The translations under genes were made by a program, and so were the position numbers. A model generated the notes under the pieces. It was not told the origin of the DNA and did no database searches. It saw only the letters and a list, made by a program, of their open reading frames with translations. A DNA stretch of 31,747 bases from assembly GCA_003501485.1 (NCBI GenBank), contig DNPJ01000032.1, positions 1 to 31,747 of the forward strand, read 5' to 3'. Source of the DNA: Bacillota bacterium (GTDB lineage: Bacteria; Bacillota_I; Bacilli_A; RFN20; CAG-826). The stretch's first letter is position 1. Each line of letters opens with the position of its first letter. Shown piece after piece: positions 1-8,676 of this stretch.

Positions 1-890
1 GTTTTTTTGATAATTAGAACATCTTTTAAAATTTCTAATAAATCATTTGTTAATCTTTTTAAATCAATTCCACCTTCCGAGTATGAATTGATTCTATTTA
101 AGCATGTTGATACATCTCCATTGTAAATAGCTTTTAGAAAAGATATTTTTTCTTTATTAGAAGTTAAGCCAAATAAAGTATTTACATCTTCTTCCTTCAA
201 AGTTGTGCCGCTATAAGCGAGAACCTGATCAAGAATTGACAAAGCGTCACGAACTCCGCCATCGGCTAACGAGATTATAGCGTCGACACCTTTTTTGTCA
301 TAAGTGATTCCTTCTTTATCAAGTATTTCTGAAAGTCTTGCATAAATATCAGCGTCGCTAACTTTTGTGAAATCATATCTTTGGCAGCGGGAAATAATAG
401 TAGGAAGAATGTTGTGTGGTTCAGTTGTTGCTAAGATAAATACAACATGAGCAGGTGGTTCTTCTAAGGTTTTTAACAACGCATTAAATGCGTTTGTTGT
501 CATCATATGAACTTCATCAATAATATATACTTTATATTTTCCTTTTAGAGGTAGATAGTTAACTTTATCGATTAAATCACGAACCTGTTCAACGCCATTA
601 TTGCTTGCGGCATCGATTTCAATAACGTCAGGATGAGTGCCTTGAGTAATTTCTACACAATTTGAACATTTGTTGCATTGATGGCCTTGACCTTCTTCGC
701 AATTCAAAGCTTTAGCAAATAATTTTGCCATCGTTGTTTTTCCAGTTCCTCTTGGTCCACAGAAAAGATAAGCGTGTGCAATTTTATTATTTGCGAGTGC
801 ATTTTTTAAAGTTTTAACGATGTGTTGTTGACCCGCTACTTCTTCAAAAGTTTGAGGTCTATAAGTTCTATATAACGCTTTGTATGCCAT
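1..890 (-). CDS. dnaX: DNA polymerase III subunit gamma/tau, 5' part
   Basis: Clamp-loader ATPase that loads the sliding clamp at the replication fork. About 296 codons are visible and the gene runs off the left edge, so the C-terminal part is missing. From the ATG at 888-890 the protein begins MAYKALYRTYRP, the usual DnaX start. It has a Walker A loop GPRGTGKT at residues 45-52, four zinc-binding cysteines at 64, 72, 75 and 78, a Walker B DEVH at 125-128 and the arginine-finger motif SRC at 167-169. It is transcribed away from prfA. No strong ribosome binding site is seen before the ATG. Identity is secure; whether tau and gamma forms are made cannot be judged here. Confidence 0.97.
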   Translation of the reverse strand, partial: MAYKALYRTYRPQTFEEVAGQQHIVKTLKNALANNKIAHAYLFCGPRGTGKTTMAKLFAKALNCEEGQGHQCNKCSNCVEITQGTHPDVIEIDAASNNGVEQVRDLIDKVNYLPLKGKYKVYIIDEVHMMTTNAFNALLKTLEEPPAHVVFILATTEPHNILPTIISRCQRYDFTKVSDADIYARLSEILDKEGITYDKKGVDAIISLADGGVRDALSILDQVLAYSGTTLKEEDVNTLFGLTSNKEKISFLKAIYNGDVSTCLNRINSYSEGGIDLKRLTNDLLEILKDVLIIKK

Positions 891-908
891 AAATATTTAC
901 CGATTGAA

Positions 909-914
909 ATTATA
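909..914 (-). promoter_or_regulatory. -10 box of dnaX
   Basis: On the minus strand this reads TATAAT, 18 bases before the dnaX ATG. The -35 region 17 bases further upstream is weak (TTTTAT-like). Position and perfect hexamer support it; it is otherwise untested. Confidence 0.5.
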
Positions 915-1005
915 CTATTTTTATAGAATACATAAAAGCATAAAACCACATTTTAAATAAATTTAATTTTAGGACTACTCTCTTTAATATAAATGATTAA
1001 TATGT

Positions 1006-1011
1006 TATAAT
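1006..1011 (+). promoter_or_regulatory. -10 box of the prfA operon
   Basis: A perfect TATAAT lies 10 bases before the first possible prfA ATG (1022) and 22 bases before the preferred ATG (1034). Transcription would begin near 1018, so a very short leader is expected. Confidence 0.55.
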
Positions 1012-1033
1012 TTCGGCACTTATGGAAGATACA

Positions 1034-2104
1034 ATGTTAAAACGCCTTGAAGTAACAAAATTAAGGCTCGATGAAATCGATAAAGAATTATGTGATGAGA
1101 ATATCACACGCGATATTAAGAAGTTCAAAGATTTGTCAAAAGAAAGATCGAATCTAGAACCAATTGTCGCAAATTATGAAAAATATTTGAAAATTAAAAG
1201 CGATCTTGCCGACTCTGAAGTTATGATTAATGATTCAGATGAAGAAATATCACAATTTGGAAGAGAAGAACATAAGCGCTTGCTCGATGAAGAAGTCAAG
1301 TTAGAAGAAGAAACAAAAATACTTTTGCTTCCTAAAGACCCTAATGATGATAAAAACATTATTGTTGAAATTAGAGGTGCTGCAGGCGGAGATGAAGGAA
1401 ATATTTTTGCTGGCGATTTATTTAGAATGTATGTTAGATATGCCGAAGACAAAGGATGGAAAATCCAAATAATTGAAGAAAACATTTGTGAAGCGGGTGG
1501 ATTTTCTTTGGTGTCTTTTATGATTAAAGGTGAAGGTGCATATTCAAGACTTAAATTTGAAAGTGGAGCTCATCGTGTTCAACGTGTTCCGAAGACTGAG
1601 GCAAGCGGAAGAATTCATACTTCAACCGCTACAGTTTTAGTGATGCCTGAAATGGAAGATATCGATGTTGATTTAAAAATGGAAGACATCCAAGTTGATA
1701 CTTATCGTTCCCAAGGTGCTGGTGGGCAAAACGTTAATAAAACAGAATCCGCTGTTCGCATGACTCATATTCCTACAGGAGTAATTGTTTCATGCCAAAC
1801 TGAAAAATCACAAATTCAAAACCGTGAAATTTGTCTTCAAATGTTAAGAGCAAAAATATATGCGAAACTTCAAGAAGAACAAGAAGCAAAAATTGGAAGT
1901 GAAAGAAAATTAAAAGTCGGAACAGGGGAAAGAAGTGAAAAAATTAGAACTTACAACTATCCTCAAAATCGTGTTACCGATCATAGAATTGGGTTCACAA
2001 TTCAAAAATTAGATCGCGTTATGGAAGGCGATCTTGATGAAATATTAGATGCTTTAATTCATTATGACCAAGAACAAAAAATGCTTGGTGAACAAGGAAA
2101 ATAA
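1034..2104 (+). CDS. prfA: Peptide chain release factor 1
   Basis: Releases finished proteins at UAA and UAG codons. From the ATG at 1034 the protein has 356 residues, the normal family length. It carries the PxT-type stop-recognition motif (PKT, about residues 186-188) and the catalytic GGQ at about 230-232 in the context GAGGQNVNK. An in-frame ATG at 1022 would add four residues. The start at 1034 is preferred because GGAAG at 1024-1028 is a good ribosome site five bases away and because the family begins M-L/F-x-R-L, as here (MLKRLE). The stop overlaps the prmC start (TAATG), and PrmC modifies this protein, so the pair is probably translationally coupled. Confidence 0.97.
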   Translation: MLKRLEVTKLRLDEIDKELCDENITRDIKKFKDLSKERSNLEPIVANYEKYLKIKSDLADSEVMINDSDEEISQFGREEHKRLLDEEVKLEEETKILLLPKDPNDDKNIIVEIRGAAGGDEGNIFAGDLFRMYVRYAEDKGWKIQIIEENICEAGGFSLVSFMIKGEGAYSRLKFESGAHRVQRVPKTEASGRIHTSTATVLVMPEMEDIDVDLKMEDIQVDTYRSQGAGGQNVNKTESAVRMTHIPTGVIVSCQTEKSQIQNREICLQMLRAKIYAKLQEEQEAKIGSERKLKVGTGERSEKIRTYNYPQNRVTDHRIGFTIQKLDRVMEGDLDEILDALIHYDQEQKMLGEQGK

Positions 2105-2958
2105 TGCCATCTTTATTTGAAGTATATAAACAAGCTTGCAAAGAGCTAAAAAATCCAAAAAAAGACGAGATAAATGTTCGCATACTTTTATGCGCAAATA
2201 ATAACTTATATTCGATGAGTGAATTTTATCTTAAAAAAGATGAAAATATCAAAGATTTACCACGATTTAAGAAAGATTTTTCTCGTTTTTTAAATGGAGA
2301 ACCAATCCAATATATCATTGGCAACAGCGAGTTTTTTGGTTCTAATTTTAAGGTTGATCCAAGAGTATTAATTCCTCGCCAAGAAACAGAAGAAGTCGCT
2401 TTATACGCATTAAGAAAAATATTAAGTACTTTTCCTAACCAAGAAATCTCTTTAGCGGACGTTTGTTGTGGCTCAGGATGCATCGGTATATCTCTTGCAA
2501 AACACATTCCTCTTAAATATTTATATTTGAGTGATATTTCTCAAGATGCTTGCGATTTAGCAGTTGAAAATTTAGCGCTTAATAATGTAAATGGTTATGT
2601 GCTCCATGGTGATGGGTTAAAGCCTTTCATAAAACATAATATTAAAGTCGATGTTATAGTTGCTAATCCGCCTTATATATTAAACAAAAACGACGTAGAT
2701 AAATCCGTATTATTATATGAGCCACATAATGCATTATTTATCGACGATAATTTAACGATCTATCGCTCAATAATTAATGACGCAATAAAGATCATGAATG
2801 ACAAAATGCTTATTGTTTTTGAAATTGGTTACGATTTAAAAGACAAATTGATTAAACTTATTCATGAAGAAGAACATGAAGTAGATATCACATATACTTT
2901 TAGAAAAGATATCAATGGTAAAGATCGAATTTTTTCGCTTCTTTTGGAGAAAAAATAA
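2104..2958 (+). CDS. prmC: Release factor glutamine N5-methyltransferase
   Basis: Methylates the glutamine of the GGQ motif in release factors 1 and 2 using S-adenosylmethionine. The 284-residue protein has the N-terminal helical release-factor-binding domain, the linker LIPRQETE (89-96), an SAM-binding motif I DVCCGSGCIG (119-128) and the catalytic NPPY (188-191). Motif I has two cysteines where DLGTGSG is usual, a mild variation. It starts inside the prfA stop codon and is followed two bases later by tsaC, the classic firmicute order prfA-prmC-ywlC. Confidence 0.96.
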   Translation: MPSLFEVYKQACKELKNPKKDEINVRILLCANNNLYSMSEFYLKKDENIKDLPRFKKDFSRFLNGEPIQYIIGNSEFFGSNFKVDPRVLIPRQETEEVALYALRKILSTFPNQEISLADVCCGSGCIGISLAKHIPLKYLYLSDISQDACDLAVENLALNNVNGYVLHGDGLKPFIKHNIKVDVIVANPPYILNKNDVDKSVLLYEPHNALFIDDNLTIYRSIINDAIKIMNDKMLIVFEIGYDLKDKLIKLIHEEEHEVDITYTFRKDINGKDRIFSLLLEKK

Positions 2959-2960
2959 AA

Positions 2961-3569
2961 ATGGAAATTTTAAAACAAAACGAGATTAAAAAAGCCGCAA
3001 AAATATTAAGAGAAGGTGGGCTAATTGCTTTTCCTACTGAAACAGTTTTTGGTTTTGGTGTTGTTTTTGACAATAGTGATTCATATCGAAGACTAATTGA
3101 GGTAAAAAGAAGACCTCCTGAAAAACCATTTACATTAATGTGCGGAAAAATCGAAGATATAGGAAAATATATGGAATTATCTATAAATGCCAAAAAACTT
3201 ATTAAAGCATTTATGCCTGGGCAATTTACATTAATTTGCAAAGCAAAGAAGAACTTACCTGATTATGTTGTTTCAAAAGAAGGAAATGTTGGTATTAGAA
3301 TTTCCGATTTACCATTAGTGCAAGATTTAATAAATGAGGTTGGAAAACCGCTCCTTGTACCAAGCGCTAATAAATCTGGTGAACCACCGCTAAATAATAG
3401 TAATGATGTTTATAAAGTATTTAATGATGAAATCGATGCAGTTATCGAAGGTGAATCTACAAGCAAAACGCCTTCAACGATTGTTATAATGGATAATGAA
3501 GAATATCACTTAATAAGACAAGGTATTATTACTAAAGAAGATATTGAAAAAGTATTAAAAGGAGAATAA
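2961..3569 (+). CDS. tsaC: L-threonylcarbamoyladenylate synthase (TsaC/Sua5/YwlC)
   Basis: Makes threonylcarbamoyl-AMP from threonine, bicarbonate and ATP, the first step of the t6A37 tRNA modification. This is a 202-residue YrdC-domain protein with PTETVFG at 25-31, the basic patch KRRPPEKP at about 49-56 and SANKSGEP further on, all typical of the nucleotide pocket. It lacks the extra C-terminal Sua5 domain, so it is the short TsaC type. It lies two bases after prmC in the prfA operon, as ywlC does in Bacillus. Confidence 0.93.
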   Translation: MEILKQNEIKKAAKILREGGLIAFPTETVFGFGVVFDNSDSYRRLIEVKRRPPEKPFTLMCGKIEDIGKYMELSINAKKLIKAFMPGQFTLICKAKKNLPDYVVSKEGNVGIRISDLPLVQDLINEVGKPLLVPSANKSGEPPLNNSNDVYKVFNDEIDAVIEGESTSKTPSTIVIMDNEEYHLIRQGIITKEDIEKVLKGE

Positions 3570-3574
3570 TTGTT

Positions 3575-4000
3575 ATGAAAATTTCCATTGGTTCAGACCA
3601 CGCTGGTTATTTATATAAAGAAGAAATCAAAAAATATTTAGCTGCTAAAAATATTGAAGTAATTGATTGTGGAACATATTCGCAAGAATCATGTGATTAT
3701 CCTATTTTTGCAAAAAAAGCGGCTTTAATGGTCGCAAATGGCGAAGCTGATTACGGAATTTTAGTTTGTTCAAGCGGAGAAGGAATTATGATTACCGCTA
3801 ACAAAGTCAAAGGTATTAGGTGCGGTATTGGCTACAATGACGATGTTGCGCGTTTAATAAAACAACATAACAACGCTAACATGATTGCTTTCGGTGCAAG
3901 TTTTATGGATCTAAAAGATGTTCTTCATAGAATTGATATTTTTCTAAATACTGAATTCGAAGGCGGAAGACATTTAAGAAGAGTTAACGAAATCGAATAA
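3575..4000 (+). CDS. rpiB: Ribose-5-phosphate isomerase B
   Basis: Interconverts ribose 5-phosphate and ribulose 5-phosphate in the pentose phosphate pathway; the LacA/LacB galactose-6-phosphate isomerases share the fold. The 141-residue protein has GSDHAG at 6-11, the catalytic-base cysteine C65 in ILVCSSGEG, and H98 with the NNAN segment that holds the phosphate. A GGAG ribosome site inside the end of tsaC supports the ATG at 3575. Position after ywlC matches Bacillus ywlF. RpiB is favoured over LacAB from the housekeeping context. Confidence 0.93.
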   Translation: MKISIGSDHAGYLYKEEIKKYLAAKNIEVIDCGTYSQESCDYPIFAKKAALMVANGEADYGILVCSSGEGIMITANKVKGIRCGIGYNDDVARLIKQHNNANMIAFGASFMDLKDVLHRIDIFLNTEFEGGRHLRRVNEIE

Positions 4001-4062
4001 ATATTCTTATAACAAAAAACAAAAAATGAATAATTTTTCATATTTCATCAAATAAGATATTG

Positions 4063-5217
4063 ATGGAAGATTTTGTTTGCCCAAGATGCGGAAATCGTGA
4101 TCCAAAATATATTGGATATAAAAATGGTTTTCCTTATTGCAGATTTTGTATTTCTTTACGAGGAGAAAATGCGCCTGATTATTCTTATAGTGGCGGCGAA
4201 GCGATATTGTCTTTGAAATATGATTTAAGCAAAGAACAAAAAGAAATTTCTGAGAGATTAATTTTTAACTTCAAAAGAGGTTACGACACATTGATAAACG
4301 CAGTGTGTGGTGCCGGTAAAACAGAACTTGTTTATGGTGTTATTGAATATGCTTTAAAAAGGAAACTATCTATATGTTTTGCAATTCCAAGAAAAGATGT
4401 TGTTATCGAACTTGAAGAAAGAATAAAAAATGCTTTTCCAAATAATAAAATTGTCTCAGTTTATGGCGGAAATACCACGATTTTAAGTGGCGATATAGTA
4501 ATTTGCACTACGCATCAATTATTTAGATATAACAATTATTTTGACTTGATTATTTTAGATGAAATCGATGCTTTTCCATTTATTAACAATTCACTTTTAA
4601 ATGTAATGTATGCGAAAAGCAAAAAGGGTGTTGCAATTTTAATGAGTGCAACCCCAAGTTTCGAGATATTAAATGAATTTTCAAAAGACAATCACGAAAT
4701 ACTAGAACTTAATGTGAGATTCCATCATAAAGAAATACCTGTTCCTAAAATTGTCATTAGACCTTCTGAAATTAAAAGACTATATATTCTAAGTTTTTTG
4801 AAGAAACATATCAAAGATAATAAACAAGTTTTTATTTTTGCTCCAACTATCTATATGGCGGAGGCCATATTTGATTTCATTAAATCATTTTTTAAGAATG
4901 GTAATGTTGTCCATTCCAAAAAAGAAGATAGAAAACAAATTATTGAGGATTTCAAAAAGAAAAAATATATGTTCTTAGTGACTACATCTGTTTTAGAAAG
5001 AGGTGTAACTGTGAAAAACTTGCAAGTGTTGGTTTATCGTGCCGACTTTTCGCTTTATGACACAAAAACACTTATTCAAATATCAGGGAGAGTAGGAAGA
5101 AAATATGACGCTAGTGAAGGAGAAATTATCTTTCTTGCGGACTCGATTAGCTCAAGCATGGAAGAAGCTAGGCGAACCATTATTAGCAAAAACAAATATT
5201 TGCAAAATATGTTTTAA
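4063..5217 (+). CDS. comFA: ComFA-type DNA helicase/translocase
   Basis: An ATP-driven superfamily 2 motor that in competent firmicutes helps pull single-stranded DNA into the cell. The 384-residue protein has an N-terminal zinc finger (C6, C9, C26, C29), a Walker A loop VCGAGKTE (81-88), a DEID box (166-169), motif III SATP (195-198) and a C-terminal helicase domain ending with QISGRVGR. The start is set at ATG 4063, just before the zinc finger; a TTG at 4060 would add one residue. No clear ribosome site precedes it. Its end overlaps the comFC frame. No late competence pilus genes are in view, so use in transformation is inferred. Confidence 0.9.
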   Translation: MEDFVCPRCGNRDPKYIGYKNGFPYCRFCISLRGENAPDYSYSGGEAILSLKYDLSKEQKEISERLIFNFKRGYDTLINAVCGAGKTELVYGVIEYALKRKLSICFAIPRKDVVIELEERIKNAFPNNKIVSVYGGNTTILSGDIVICTTHQLFRYNNYFDLIILDEIDAFPFINNSLLNVMYAKSKKGVAILMSATPSFEILNEFSKDNHEILELNVRFHHKEIPVPKIVIRPSEIKRLYILSFLKKHIKDNKQVFIFAPTIYMAEAIFDFIKSFFKNGNVVHSKKEDRKQIIEDFKKKKYMFLVTTSVLERGVTVKNLQVLVYRADFSLYDTKTLIQISGRVGRKYDASEGEIIFLADSISSSMEEARRTIISKNKYLQNMF

Positions 5218-5821
5218 AGAGTTTGGATGCCAATCTTTTCATTCTTTGCTAAAAAATAAACCCACCATTTGTGAAGAATGCTTTTCCAAATTTCATCCAA
5301 TATTTAAGCAATATAATTTTGAAGGATGTAGTTTACTTGTTTTATATGAATATAATGAAATGTTTCAACAGTGTTTGTATCAATTTAAAGGCTGTTATGA
5401 TATCGAATTATCATCAATATTTTTAGAAAACTATTTAGATTATATTAAGATAAAGTTTAAAAATTATATTTTAGTTCCTGCACCTTCACATATTTCTCAT
5501 GATGAAAAAAGAGGTTTTAATCATGTTATAACAATTTTCAAGAACTTAAATATGCCTATAGTTAGTTGTTTTTTTAAAGAAAAAGACATGAAACAATCTA
5601 GTTTAAGTTTTTCTGAGAGAAAAAATATAAAAAACATTATTAAAATTCATGATGGTGCTTATTTAAAAGGAAAAAATATTCTATTAGTTGATGATGTTTT
5701 CACAAGTGGATCGACAATTAGAACAATGATTAATTTAGTTAATGAATTTCATCCTAAAAAACTTAAGGTTCTCGTACTTAGCAAAACAGCTCAGCCAAAA
5801 CAAAAACATCATAATACTTAG
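5105..5821 (+). CDS. comFC: ComFC-type phosphoribosyltransferase-fold protein
   Basis: Competence partner of ComFA; its exact reaction is not settled in the family. It shows a zinc-ribbon pair CKIC and CEEC near the N-terminus, the family segment PAPSHISHDEKRGFNH, and the PRPP-binding loop ILLVDDVFTSGSTI. The open frame begins at ATG 5105, which would overlap comFA by 113 bases. Most ComFC proteins start close to the first Cys pair, so the real start is probably further in. A TTG at 5135 lies 12 bases after an AAGGAG at 5117-5122. The start is therefore uncertain; the product is not. Confidence 0.88.
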   Translation: MTLVKEKLSFLRTRLAQAWKKLGEPLLAKTNICKICFKEFGCQSFHSLLKNKPTICEECFSKFHPIFKQYNFEGCSLLVLYEYNEMFQQCLYQFKGCYDIELSSIFLENYLDYIKIKFKNYILVPAPSHISHDEKRGFNHVITIFKNLNMPIVSCFFKEKDMKQSSLSFSERKNIKNIIKIHDGAYLKGKNILLVDDVFTSGSTIRTMINLVNEFHPKKLKVLVLSKTAQPKQKHHNT

Positions 5822-5868
5822 ACAAGATATTCTTTACAATTATCATATATAATGTCAAAAAACTTGAC

Positions 5869-5899
5869 TAACTTTGTTCATCATGATGAATCATAGTTA
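5869..5899. repeat. Palindrome, candidate operator or RNA hairpin
   Basis: The 14-base perfect palindrome TTCATCATGATGAA (5877-5890) is framed by TAACT (5869-5873) and AGTTA (5895-5899), giving a nested dyad. A -35-like TTGACT (5864-5869) leads into it, but no good -10 follows at normal spacing. There is no U-tract after it, so it does not look like a terminator. Confidence 0.5.
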
Positions 5900-6017
5900 A
5901 GCAGTTACTACGCTCCTCTTTATTTATAAAATTAATTGTGAAGGAGTAATAGAAATATTATATCTTCTTAAGTTTTGGTAAATTTTGCATTGATTATTAT
6001 TTTACGGAGAATCAAAA

Positions 6018-6092
6018 ATGAAACGTATCCACAATTTTCCGGGATTACTACTCATTTTGAATGAAATGTTTTTAATTTTTAGATTTTTTTGA
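6018..6092 (+). CDS. Possible 24-residue hydrophobic leader peptide before secA
   Basis: An ATG at 6018 is preceded by the good ribosome site CGGAGAA (6005-6011) at normal spacing. It encodes 24 residues: a basic start MKRIHNFPG, then a largely hydrophobic run with the aromatic end FLIFRFF and a TGA stop. No family is recognised. Its place 164 bases before secA invites comparison with SecM-like secretion-monitoring peptides, but no arrest motif can be identified and it could be a chance ORF. It could equally be a free small membrane peptide. Confidence 0.3.
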   Translation: MKRIHNFPGLLLILNEMFLIFRFF

Positions 6093-6200
6093 TTCAAATA
6101 AATGGGGAAATAAAACTCAAAAAAATAATTGCAACGCAAGTAACTAATACACTGTGTTTATTTTTTTAGTGAACAGTGATAAAGTTTGGGACTGTCCTTA

Positions 6201-6229
6201 TTGTTTAAGCATTTAATAAATGCTAAAAT
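6201..6229 (+). promoter_or_regulatory. secA promoter with inverted repeat in the spacer
   Basis: TTGTTT (-35, 6201-6206) and TAAAAT (-10, 6224-6229) are 17 bases apart, with an extended -10 TG at 6221-6222. The spacer contains the inverted repeat AGCATTT-AAT-AAATGCT (6208-6224), a possible repressor site. Transcription would start near 6236, before the secA ribosome site GGGAG (6245-6249). Confidence 0.65.
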
Positions 6230-6255
6230 ATCAAAGTTATTATTGGGAGTAAATT

Positions 6256-8676
6256 ATGGCCAATTTTATTGAAAAACTATTTAGAGTCGATGCTCGTGTA
6301 TTAAAAAAATATGAACGTGAAGCAGACAAAGTTATTGCATATGAAAAAGAAATGCGTGCTTTAAGTGATGAAGAATTAAGAGCAAAAACTCCATACTTTA
6401 AACAATTATTAGCTGATGGTGCCACACTTGATCAAATTAAATATGAAGCATTTGCCGTTGCTCGTGAAGCAGCATGGAGAACACTTCATCAATTTCCATT
6501 CAAAGTTCAAATTATTGGTTCCTTGGTTATGCATGATGGCGATGTTGCCGAAATGAAAACAGGTGAAGGTAAAACTCTTACCGCGACAATGTCAATTTAT
6601 CTAAATGCTCTTGCAGGAAAAGGTGCCTATGTTGTTACGGTTAACGAATATCTTGCATCGCGTGATGCGGATTGGATGGGACAAGTATATCGTTTCTTAG
6701 GTTTAACTGTTGGTTGCAATTTAAGAGAGCTCACTCCTCAACAAAAGAAACAAGCACATTTATGTGATATTACTTATACAACAAACTCTGAACTTGGCTT
6801 TGATTATTTACGTGATAATATGACTAAGTCACCTAATGCACGCGTTTTACGCGGACTTAATTATGCCGTTATTGATGAAGCTGATTCAATTTTAATTGAT
6901 GAATCAAGAACACCATTAATTATTTCTGGCGGAGCAAAAGCTACTGCTTCTCAATATACAGTTGCGGATAGATTCGTAAAAACTCTTAAAAAAGATAAAG
7001 ATTTTGATATCGATATTAAAGATAAAACTGCAAGCTTAACCGAAGAAGGAAGCTTAAAAGCAGAAAGAATGTTTGGTATTAGAAATCTTTATGACCCTGA
7101 ACATCAAGATTTAGTTCATAGAATTTATCAAGCTCTTAAAGCTAACTATATTATGGCAAGAGATGTTGAATACATGGTTGATGCTGACCATACAATTCAA
7201 CTTATTGATCAATTTACAGGACGTATTTTGAAGGGCCGTGAATATTCTGATGGTCTTCAACAAGCTATTCAAGCTAAAGAAGGTGTTGAAATTAAGCAAG
7301 AGACAGTTACACTTGCTACAATCACATATCAAAACTTTTTCCGACTTTTTACAAAAATGTCTGGTATGACTGGTACCGCTAAAACGGAAGAAGAAGAATT
7401 CCAAAAGATTTATAACATGCGTGTTGTTCAAATTCCAACAAATAAGCCTGTGCAAAGAATTGATGCATTAGATTATATTTATGCTCATAAGAATGAGAAA
7501 CTTGCAGCGTTGGTCGAGGAAGTTAAAGAAAGACACGAAAAAGGACAACCAATTCTTATCGGTACTGTTAGTGTTGAATCATCCGAAGAAGTATCTAATT
7601 TGCTAAATAGCAAAGGACTAAAACATGAAGTTTTAAATGCTAAAAACCATGCTCGTGAAGCTGAAATTATATCTCACGCTGGTGAAAAAGGTGCAATTAC
7701 AATCGCCACAAACATGGCTGGTCGTGGAACTGATATCAAAATCAACGATGAAGTTCGTGCTTTAGGAGGACTTTGTGTTTTTGGAACAGAACGCCATGAA
7801 TCACGCCGTATTGATAACCAATTACGTGGTCGTAGTGGTCGTCAAGGTGATCCAGGATTTTCACGCTTCTATATTTCATTTGATGATGACCTTTTAAGAA
7901 GATTTGCTTCAGAAAGCGTTCAAAAGAGAATTGAATCATTTGGAGAAGGACCTCTTGAATCTAAAATGTTTAGTAGTGTTATTACTAATGCTCAAAAACA
8001 AATTGAAGGTCAAAACTTTGATATACGTAAAAATCTTCTCGACTATGATGATGTTATTTCTAGACAAAGAAAAGCCATATATGAAAAACGCGACGCTATT
8101 ATGTTCGCGGATAACATCGATGATTTAATTAGTGAATTTTTCTCTACAGCTGGACTTGTTCTTGCTCATAAATCAGTTCCAAGTGACAGCAAAGATGGCT
8201 TAATTGATGGCGAACAACTTCGTTTATTGCTTGAGCCGAAATTTATGCCTGAAGGAAGCTTTAAAGTTTCAGCGTATGATGAATCACCAGTAGAAGAAGC
8301 TGGACAAGATTTAGGCGATACTTTATATGATATTTATCAATTAAGACGCAAACAATGGCCTAGTGATATTGCTAACCAAGTCGAAAGAGAAATTGCCCTT
8401 CAAACAATTGATCAAAACTGGACAAAACAAATCGATACTATGGCTAGACTTCGTGAAGGTATCCATTTAAGATCTTATGGAAATGTTAACCCATTACAAG
8501 ATTATGTTAATGAAGGCCAACAACTTTTCAGAGAATGCTTAGAAAATATTTCTCTTGATGCCGCATTTAAATTCTTAAATGTGGTCGTTCAAATTCGAAA
8601 ACCAGTAGAGGCAAATAATTCTCAAAAACCAAATAATGAGAATGTGACTGATGTTGATAGTAAGGATAAGGAATAA
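6256..8676 (+). CDS. secA: Preprotein translocase ATPase SecA
   Basis: Motor that pushes unfolded proteins through SecYEG. The 806-residue protein has the Walker A loop MKTGEGKT (100-107), DEAD box (207-210) followed by SILIDESRTPLIISG, the preprotein cross-linking domain, the second helicase domain ending NQLRGRSGRQGDPG, and the helical wing and scaffold regions. It ends in an acidic tail without the C-terminal cysteine zinc motif found in many SecA proteins, so SecB-type contact is not expected. Ribosome site GGGAG lies at 6245-6249. The stop overlaps the prfB start (TAATG), as in other firmicute secA-prfB operons. Confidence 0.98.
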   Translation: MANFIEKLFRVDARVLKKYEREADKVIAYEKEMRALSDEELRAKTPYFKQLLADGATLDQIKYEAFAVAREAAWRTLHQFPFKVQIIGSLVMHDGDVAEMKTGEGKTLTATMSIYLNALAGKGAYVVTVNEYLASRDADWMGQVYRFLGLTVGCNLRELTPQQKKQAHLCDITYTTNSELGFDYLRDNMTKSPNARVLRGLNYAVIDEADSILIDESRTPLIISGGAKATASQYTVADRFVKTLKKDKDFDIDIKDKTASLTEEGSLKAERMFGIRNLYDPEHQDLVHRIYQALKANYIMARDVEYMVDADHTIQLIDQFTGRILKGREYSDGLQQAIQAKEGVEIKQETVTLATITYQNFFRLFTKMSGMTGTAKTEEEEFQKIYNMRVVQIPTNKPVQRIDALDYIYAHKNEKLAALVEEVKERHEKGQPILIGTVSVESSEEVSNLLNSKGLKHEVLNAKNHAREAEIISHAGEKGAITIATNMAGRGTDIKINDEVRALGGLCVFGTERHESRRIDNQLRGRSGRQGDPGFSRFYISFDDDLLRRFASESVQKRIESFGEGPLESKMFSSVITNAQKQIEGQNFDIRKNLLDYDDVISRQRKAIYEKRDAIMFADNIDDLISEFFSTAGLVLAHKSVPSDSKDGLIDGEQLRLLLEPKFMPEGSFKVSAYDESPVEEAGQDLGDTLYDIYQLRRKQWPSDIANQVEREIALQTIDQNWTKQIDTMARLREGIHLRSYGNVNPLQDYVNEGQQLFRECLENISLDAAFKFLNVVVQIRKPVEANNSQKPNNENVTDVDSKDKE

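Larger units (their letters stand above)
5822..6255. other. 434-base gap between comFC and secA
   Basis: No gene of normal size is found. In many firmicutes hpf/raiA (ribosome hibernation factor) sits between comFC and secA; it is absent here. The stretch holds a large palindrome (5869-5899), an imperfect pairing between CTCCT and AAGGAG around 5912-5946, a possible 24-codon ORF (6018-6092) and the secA promoter (6201-6229). The rest is AT-rich with no further signal that I can support. Confidence 0.6.

Noticed and set aside
891..1021. SRP RNA gene next to dnaX
   Set aside because: The gap is only 131 bases and is filled by divergent promoters; no SRP RNA Alu or tetraloop features are seen.
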